Below, piece after piece: positions 58,290 to 64,000 of a stretch of 64,000 bases of DNA. Within the stretch, counting starts at the first letter, position 1. Every line of letters begins with the position of its first letter. A program made the position numbers and the translations under genes. The stretch is from NCBI GenBank assembly GCA_003222245.1, contig QHVH01000010.1, positions 62,001 through 126,000 of the forward strand, in the 5' to 3' direction. The DNA comes from Blastocatellia bacterium AA13 (GTDB lineage Bacteria > Acidobacteriota > Blastocatellia > UBA7656). The notes beneath the pieces were generated by a model. The model made no database searches, was not told where the DNA came from, and was given only the letters and a program-made list of their open reading frames with translations.

Positions 58290-60521
58290 CTACAGGGTCA
58301 ATTTGCGAAGCCTCAATGCATTGCCGATGACCGATACGGAGCTGAATGTCATAGCCGCGCTCGCAATCATCGGATTGAGCAATAAGCCGACTACGGGATA
58401 GAGAACTCCCGCCGCCAGAGGTACGCCTATGGCATTGTAGATCAGGGCAAAGAAAAGATTCTGGCGGATGTTGCGCATTGTGGCCCGGCTCAATCGTATA
58501 GCTCGAACGATTCCTCGCAGGTCGCCTTTTACCAATGTTATTCCTGCGCTCTCCATTGCAACATCGGTTCCGGTTCCCATCGCAATGCCTACGTGAGCCT
58601 GCGCCAGCGCGGGAGCGTCGTTGATTCCGTCTCCCGCCATTGCGACTACTCGGCCCTGACTCTGAAGATGCTTTATGATCGCACCTTTTTGATCGGGCAG
58701 GATTTCCGCTTCTACTTCATCAATGCCAAGCCGGCGCGCAACCGCGGCTGCCGTAGTCCGGCTGTCGCCGCTCAGCATAATGATACGCAGGCCTGCTTCG
58801 TGCAGCAGCCGAATGGCCTCCGGAGTAGACTCCTTAATTGGGTCCATCACGCCAAGCAAACCCGCCGATTCAGCATTCACCGCCGTGAACATGACTGTCT
58901 GACCTTCTTTGCGCAGCGCTTCCGCTTTGTCGATCAGCTCACTGATCTCGATTCCGTTTTCCAGCATGAGCTGCTTGTTTCCTAGAACCACTGATCGTCC
59001 GTCGATCTTTCCTTTAATGCCTTTCCCGATCACAGGCTGAAAACCGATTGCCGAGCTGAGCTCGAGCCTTCTCTCGATGGCGGCCGCGACAATGGCTCCC
59101 GCCAGTGGGTGCTCGCTGCCGCGCTCGAGACTGGCTGCCAGACGCAATAACTCAGATTCATCTAAGCCGGACGGAATGATCGAGATCAGGCGCGGCCGGC
59201 CTTCGGTGAGCGTGCCCGTTTTATCCACAACGAGAGTGTCAACTTTTTCCAGAGCCTCGAGCGCCTCCGCGTTTTTGATCAGCACTCCCGCGAGCGCGCC
59301 TCGACCGGTCCCAACCATTATCGACATCGGCGTCGCGAGGCCAAGCGCGCACGGACATGCGATTATCAGAACCGCCACTGAATTGACCAGCGCATATGCC
59401 ACTCGCGGCTCCGGCCCAACGAGAAGCCATACAAGAAAAGTTATGACTGCAATAACCATGACCGCAGGCACAAAATATCCAGAAACTACATCGGCAAGCC
59501 TTTGAATGGGAGCGCGGCTGCGTTGAGCTTCGCCTACCATGCGCACGATTTGAGCGAGCAGCGTTTCGGCCCCGACCCTCTCAGCGCGCATCACGAATCC
59601 ACCGGCGCCGTTCACGGTACCGCCGGTAATCTTGGAGCCTGTGCTCTTCTCAACTGGAATCGGCTCGCCCGTAATCATAGACTCGTCCACCGAACTCGAT
59701 CCTTCCACGACGATTCCGTCAACCGGCACGCGTTCGCCGGGCCGCACTCGCAAGAGCTGTCCCGGTTGAACCATCTCCAACGGGACGTCCTCTTCACTGC
59801 CGTCGCTTTTCAAGAGCCGCGCATTCTTCGGAGCGAGACCTAGAAGCGATCTGATGGCGCTGCTGGTTTGATTCCTTGCGCGCAGCTCCAGCACCTGACC
59901 GAGCAGTACGAGAGTAGTGATGACTGCCGCTGCTTCAAAATAAACGGCTACTCCGCCGTGTCCTTTGAATGACTGTGGAAACACTCCGGGCAGGAATGTA
60001 GCCGCTATGCTGTAGACATAAGCCGTGCCTGTGCCGATCGCAATGAGCGTGAACATATTGAGACTGCGATTGACGATTGAGGCCCAGGCGCGCTGGAAGA
60101 AAGGCCAGCCTCCCCAGAGAACGACGGGCGTGGAAAGCCCGAACTGAATCCATCTGGTCAGGTTCGAAGAGAGCGCATGTTGAACCGGTTCACCCGAGAT
60201 CATCTCCGACATGGACAGCAGGAAGATCGGCAGTGACAGGACAAAGCAGATCCAGAAGCGGCGCGTCATCTCGACTAATTCAGAATCGGGTTCTTCGTTC
60301 ACGCTTACGACTCGTGGTTCGAGAGCCATACCGCAAATCGGACACGAGCCTGTGGAGCTGCTCACAATCTGTGGATGCATCGGGCAGACATAGTCCGTCT
60401 TTATCACAGGCGCTGCAACCGAGGCTTCGAGGGCCATTGCGCATTTGGGGCAGGCGCCTCGCGATTGCGCCCTGATCTCTGGGTGCATGGGGCAGGTATA
60501 TTCCTGATGGCTATTGTTCAT
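58290..60521 (-). CDS. copA: Copper-translocating P-type ATPase (CopA-like)
   Basis: 743 residues. Two tandem N-terminal heavy-metal-binding motifs, [19 protein letters not shown] and [19 protein letters not shown], instead of the usual CxxC ferredoxin-like domains. Then the P1B core: GEPIPVEKS, the membrane CPC in [11 protein letters not shown], phosphorylation site DKTGTLTEG, the SEHPLAGAI motif and [13 protein letters not shown]. The last helices carry [15 protein letters not shown] and [13 protein letters not shown]; the YN and M-SS residues mark the Cu(I) exporters. Exports Cu(I) from the cytoplasm. No CsoR/CueR gene is adjacent. The leftward iron-box promoter lies just past its stop. 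Confidence 0.93.
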   Translation of the reverse strand: MNNSHQEYTCPMHPEIRAQSRGACPKCAMALEASVAAPVIKTDYVCPMHPQIVSSSTGSCPICGMALEPRVVSVNEEPDSELVEMTRRFWICFVLSLPIFLLSMSEMISGEPVQHALSSNLTRWIQFGLSTPVVLWGGWPFFQRAWASIVNRSLNMFTLIAIGTGTAYVYSIAATFLPGVFPQSFKGHGGVAVYFEAAAVITTLVLLGQVLELRARNQTSSAIRSLLGLAPKNARLLKSDGSEEDVPLEMVQPGQLLRVRPGERVPVDGIVVEGSSSVDESMITGEPIPVEKSTGSKITGGTVNGAGGFVMRAERVGAETLLAQIVRMVGEAQRSRAPIQRLADVVSGYFVPAVMVIAVITFLVWLLVGPEPRVAYALVNSVAVLIIACPCALGLATPMSIMVGTGRGALAGVLIKNAEALEALEKVDTLVVDKTGTLTEGRPRLISIIPSGLDESELLRLAASLERGSEHPLAGAIVAAAIERRLELSSAIGFQPVIGKGIKGKIDGRSVVLGNKQLMLENGIEISELIDKAEALRKEGQTVMFTAVNAESAGLLGVMDPIKESTPEAIRLLHEAGLRIIMLSGDSRTTAAAVARRLGIDEVEAEILPDQKGAIIKHLQSQGRVVAMAGDGINDAPALAQAHVGIAMGTGTDVAMESAGITLVKGDLRGIVRAIRLSRATMRNIRQNLFFALIYNAIGVPLAAGVLYPVVGLLLNPMIASAAMTFSSVSVIGNALRLRKLTL

Positions 60522-61146
60522 GTCTCGCGAACTACTCTAATCGCGCAGAGTGATCTCAACAACCAGCGGTTACAGATTAAGATTAGAGATAAGCCTACTT
60601 TGAGATAGCTAACGGAGAGGAGCATTTGTATTGAGTTAAACTTCAGGCGTCGGATTTTCGCTCGACCAAAACCCCATCATTTTCAAGCGCAAACTCATAA
60701 CAGCGTCTATGGGTAGCTTCTGAGTATGCGTCCTGCCGATCCTGCAATCGTCTAAGATCCAGACAGAACAAGAATGCTCTGAGGCAAATTGAGAAGGTCG
60801 GGGTTCGAAACAAGAACGTTTCGCCGCTGATTGGGCACATCAAGAATTGCGTAAAGGGTCCCCTTGTCGTGGAAAATGAGTTGCATAGATTTGCCGGCTC
60901 AAATGTTTATAGCGCGTTGACCGCTCCCCCAAAGCGCGCCGGTAATCGATAATCGGATCCCCATACGAATCGTTTTAGTCGAATCGATTGTTCCGGCCGG
61001 ATAAGGTCTCTCCCATACGTTTGAACGAGGATTGGACGGGCCGCAAGAGAATAGGGCCATGGTCAAAAAGCCACGCGGCCAGTGTGTCGTCTGTAGCTCA
61101 AGGGCTCAGGATATCCGATTCAGTCGGGCCTGATCATGTGTTGAAT
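60522..61146. other. Divergent intergenic region upstream of copA and sensor kinase
   Basis: About 625 bases with no gene I can support; a 66-codon leftward frame at 60643-60843 has no ribosome site or recognisable motif. No clear metal-regulator operator or promoter could be fixed. Confidence 0.4.
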
Positions 61147-64000
61147 ATGCGTCGAATCAGCGTGAGGATTGCAGTAGCATTTCTCATAATATCTTCATCA
61201 TTGACGCTCTTTTTCGCGCGACGCGTCTCCGCGCTGGATTCGACCAAGATCATTACCCAATACACTCTTAAAGCCTGGCAAGCTCAGGAAGGACTTCCTC
61301 AGAACACTGTGATGTCGATCGTGCAGACCCGCGACGGATACTTGTGGTGCGGCACGGAGGAAGGTCTTTGCCGATTTGATGGGGCGCGATTCACGGTTTT
61401 CAATCGAGGCAATTCTCCCGGGCTTATGCACAACTACGTCACCTCGCTTTATGAGGATAAAGACGGAGTGCTGTGGATCGGCACGTGGGCTGGTTTGTCC
61501 TACTTGAAAGACGGCGTATTCGCGGCCTATGCATCCGACCGGGTCGACTTCACTAGCGGCGTATCGGCCATCTCCGGCGACGGCGAAGGAACCCTCTGGG
61601 TCGGAGTCGGAGACGGTTTAGTAAAAATCAACGGAAACGACGTTCGCCTGTTCACGACTGCCGACGGCCTCTCGCACAACTCTGTTCAGTCCATTTACGC
61701 GGCCGGTCAGGACGCGGTGTGGATAGGTACGCTCGGAGGATTGAATAAGCTCGCGGACGGTAAGTTCAAGGCTTACACGACCGCCGAAGGACTGGGAAGC
61801 AACAGCGTCAGGCCGATTCTTCTGGATCGCAATGGCGCCCTGTGGATAGGAACGAACGCGGGCGTAAGCGCCCTCAAGAACAATCAGGTGACCACCTATA
61901 CGAGGAAAGACGGTCTCGTCAGCGAGGTCGTAAAGGCTCTATGCGAGGACAAAGACGGTAACATCTGGATCGGAACCGAGAACGGCTTGGCTCGATGCAC
62001 GGATGGGCGTCTTTCCATCCTCGATAAGAAGGGGGGACTTTCCAACAACAACATCGATTCTATATCCGAAGACCGCGAAGGAAACCTGTGGGTGGGAACC
62101 GAGGGAGGCGGACTGAACCTGGTCAAAGACGGAAAGGTCACGAGCTACACCACTCTTGAAGGTCTGCCCGACAACAAGGCCTGGACGATTTATGAGGCGA
62201 GAGACGGCGGCCTTTGGATCGGAAGCGACGGCGGTTTGACCAAACTGAAAGATGGGCGGTTCACCTCTTATACAACCCGAAACGGGCTGCCCAACAATGT
62301 AGTCCGAACCGTGGTAGAAACCAGGGATGGCGCGCTCTGGGTAGGAACAGGCGCGGGCCTGAGCTGCCTGAAGGACGGAAAATTCAAAAGCTATACCGGC
62401 AAGAAGGGTATTCCGGACTATTTCATAAACGCGCTCTTCGAAAGCAGCGACGGCGACCTCTGGATCGGCACGGAACAGGCCGGCGTCATTTGCTTCAAGG
62501 ATGGAAAGTTCACGCCCTATACGAAGTCGGACGGCCTCGGCGGCAACGCGGTTCGCGTGATCGCCGAAGCCCAGGACGGCACACTGCTGTTTGGGACCAA
62601 CGCCGGCCTGAGTAAGTACAAGGATGGCAAGTTCGTAGCTTCGGCACTGGAGGGCGATGCCGCATCCGCCCAGGTAATCTCGCTGCTGCGCGACGGACCG
62701 AACAGCTTCTGGGTCGGCACTGTAGGGCACGGCATAATCAGGCTCAAGAACTACAGGGCGAAAACAATCACGACGAAAGAAGGACTCTTTGACGACGTGG
62801 CGATCCAGATACTGGAGGACTCCGCGGAGAATCTCTGGATAAGCTGCAACCGCGGCATCTACCGGGTCAGCGCCCGAGCGTTGGATGACTACGGACCGGC
62901 TTCCGCCTCGATCGCCTGCCAGTTGTTCAATACGGCCGACGGAATGCGCAGTCAGGAGTGCGATGGCGGCAATCAGTCGGCCGGCTGTAGGAGCGCGGAC
63001 GGAAGACTGTGGTTCCCGACGCTCGGCGGCGTTGTCGTCGTCAATCCTTTAAAGATCAGACTGAACACGCTCGCGCCGCCGATCTACATTGAGGCGATAA
63101 CGATCGACGGAAGAGCTGTCGACCCCCGATCGAATGTCGAAGTGCCTCCGGGCGGCGGAGAGCTCGAAATCCAATACACGGGGCTGAGCTTCTCGGCTCC
63201 CGAGCGCGTGAAGTTCAAGTATCAGCTTGAAGGGTTCGACAAAGGGTGGGTCGACGCGGGCTCCCGCAGAGTGGCCTACTACACGAATGTGCCGCCGGGG
63301 CGATACACATTCAAAGTCGCGGCCTGCAACAACGACGGCTACTGGAATGAGACGCCCGCCGTCATGCGCTTTTATCTCGCGCCGCACTTTTATCAGACGA
63401 TCTGGTGTTATGGCCTGAGCTGCCTTTTCATAGTCGCTCTCGCCGCGGGCGGCTACCGAATCCGGGTGAGACAGCTCAAAGCACGCGAACGCGAGCTCGC
63501 GCTGAGAGTCGATCAGCGCACACAGGAACTGCAAACCCAAAAGCGGCAGTTTCAACAGCTCTTTGAAAACGCGCCGGTGGGGATCGCGATGCTGAATTAC
63601 GAGGAGGAGATCGTCGATCTCAACAAGAGCTTCGAGAGAATCTTCGGCTTTAATTCGGACGAGGTGCGAGACATGTCTATTAATGACGTAATCGTTCCCG
63701 AGGACTTGATTGAAGAAGCCCGCGAGCTCGGTCGTTTGACTCTGGATGGAAAAGATTCGATGAAGGAGACCTTCAGACGCCGCAAGGACGGCACGCTGGT
63801 TCCCGTCGAAGTCTACTGCGCTCCGATCCTGATGGGCGAGAACCGTGAAGGAATCTATGGAATGTACATGGATATTACGGAGCGTAAGAAGGCTGAAGAC
63901 GAGATGCGCAAGGCAAAGGAAGCAGCCGAGGCCGCCAACCGCGCCAAGAGCGAGTTTCTCGCCAACATGAGCCACGAGATACGCACGCCGATGAACGGCA
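61147..64000 (+). CDS. Propeller-type sensor histidine kinase with PAS domain (3' end outside window)
   Basis: 951 codons visible, no stop. ATG at 61147 (GTG at 61138 also in frame) begins a signal/anchor helix. Residues 35-620 are about 13 'two-component regulator propeller' repeats, e.g. [50 protein letters not shown], forming a periplasmic two-propeller sensor. A Y_Y_Y domain follows ([35 protein letters not shown]), a transmembrane helix near 755-773, a coiled coil, a PAS domain ([20 protein letters not shown], ending [13 protein letters not shown]) and the start of the kinase H-box [10 protein letters not shown] with the phospho-accepting His. Hybrid-type (BaeS/BarA style) architecture is likely but the rest is outside. 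Ligand unknown. Confidence 0.92.
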   Translation, partial: MRRISVRIAVAFLIISSSLTLFFARRVSALDSTKIITQYTLKAWQAQEGLPQNTVMSIVQTRDGYLWCGTEEGLCRFDGARFTVFNRGNSPGLMHNYVTSLYEDKDGVLWIGTWAGLSYLKDGVFAAYASDRVDFTSGVSAISGDGEGTLWVGVGDGLVKINGNDVRLFTTADGLSHNSVQSIYAAGQDAVWIGTLGGLNKLADGKFKAYTTAEGLGSNSVRPILLDRNGALWIGTNAGVSALKNNQVTTYTRKDGLVSEVVKALCEDKDGNIWIGTENGLARCTDGRLSILDKKGGLSNNNIDSISEDREGNLWVGTEGGGLNLVKDGKVTSYTTLEGLPDNKAWTIYEARDGGLWIGSDGGLTKLKDGRFTSYTTRNGLPNNVVRTVVETRDGALWVGTGAGLSCLKDGKFKSYTGKKGIPDYFINALFESSDGDLWIGTEQAGVICFKDGKFTPYTKSDGLGGNAVRVIAEAQDGTLLFGTNAGLSKYKDGKFVASALEGDAASAQVISLLRDGPNSFWVGTVGHGIIRLKNYRAKTITTKEGLFDDVAIQILEDSAENLWISCNRGIYRVSARALDDYGPASASIACQLFNTADGMRSQECDGGNQSAGCRSADGRLWFPTLGGVVVVNPLKIRLNTLAPPIYIEAITIDGRAVDPRSNVEVPPGGGELEIQYTGLSFSAPERVKFKYQLEGFDKGWVDAGSRRVAYYTNVPPGRYTFKVAACNNDGYWNETPAVMRFYLAPHFYQTIWCYGLSCLFIVALAAGGYRIRVRQLKARERELALRVDQRTQELQTQKRQFQQLFENAPVGIAMLNYEEEIVDLNKSFERIFGFNSDEVRDMSINDVIVPEDLIEEARELGRLTLDGKDSMKETFRRRKDGTLVPVEVYCAPILMGENREGIYGMYMDITERKKAEDEMRKAKEAAEAANRAKSEFLANMSHEIRTPMNG

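Noticed and set aside
60643..60843. 66-codon leftward frame upstream of copA
   Set aside because: No ribosome site, no similarity to copper chaperones or regulators (only a stray cysteine), coding character doubtful.
61081..61110. TGTAGCTCAAGG-like string resembling a tRNA D-arm
   Set aside because: No acceptor, anticodon or T-arm pairing could be built around it.

Overview
The window reads as chromosomal DNA of a Gram-negative bacterium, most likely an Acidobacteriota member (Blastocatellia-like). Evidence for this: lipid A synthesis (lpxB) and outer-membrane assembly (BamD-type lipoprotein) genes, a lone-PASTA membrane protein next to miaB and rpe, a PP2C/Ser-Thr kinase/FHA signalling operon, 'reactor'-type propeller histidine kinase, abundant secreted TPR and lipoproteins, GC near 57%, and dispersed CAACCCC..GGGGTTG palindromes. 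The taxon is an inference from gene content and style, not from a marker gene.

Layout. 1-2.5 kb (minus): a type II thioesterase cut by the window edge, an S51/cyanophycinase-like peptidase, a small lipoprotein and an alpha/beta hydrolase. 2.8-7.8 kb (plus): a housekeeping run miaB, PASTA protein, rpe, bamD-like, lpxB. 7.8-27.8 kb (minus): a secreted TPR protein and a lipoprotein lie downstream of a 20-kb insecticidal-type Tc (ABC) toxin operon, made of a fused TcB-TcC protein with a variable C-terminal toxin domain and a TcA split into two clean genes, the second of which is again broken by a frameshift at the pore-loop region. 27.8-28.4 kb: repeats only. 28.4-32.3 kb: a divergent pair, a large membrane protein and a membrane-anchored PQQ-type propeller. 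32.6-37.6 kb (plus): PP2C phosphatase-TM-TPR, Ser/Thr kinase-SH3, FHA protein, a 21-bp repeat tract, and a secreted Tyr/dual-specificity phosphatase with an intrinsic terminator. 38.3-42.8 kb: a secreted metallo-beta-lactamase-fold hydrolase and a convergent, unrecognised two-gene cassette (YkgJ-type cysteine cluster plus DGSW-repeat proteins). 43-52.8 kb: gdhA, TPR protein, flavin reductase, YncE-like propeller, msrA convergent with ada, a small protein, a P1-family peptidase and a sodium:solute symporter.

52.8-58.2 kb (minus) is the part I find most interesting: a porin, a Tat-exported FMN-binding protein, an ApbE flavin transferase without signal peptide, a four-helix histidine-bearing membrane protein and an Sfp-type phosphopantetheinyl transferase, headed by a near-consensus sigma70 promoter (TTGACA-17-TATACT) and a perfect 13-1-13 inverted repeat that looks like an extended Fur box. 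I infer an iron-controlled extracytosolic flavin electron-transfer system, possibly ferric-reductase-like. 58.3-60.5 kb is a CopA-type copper ATPase and 61.1-64 kb is the 5' part of a propeller hybrid histidine kinase that runs off the window.

No rRNA, tRNA, CRISPR array or intact insertion sequence was seen.
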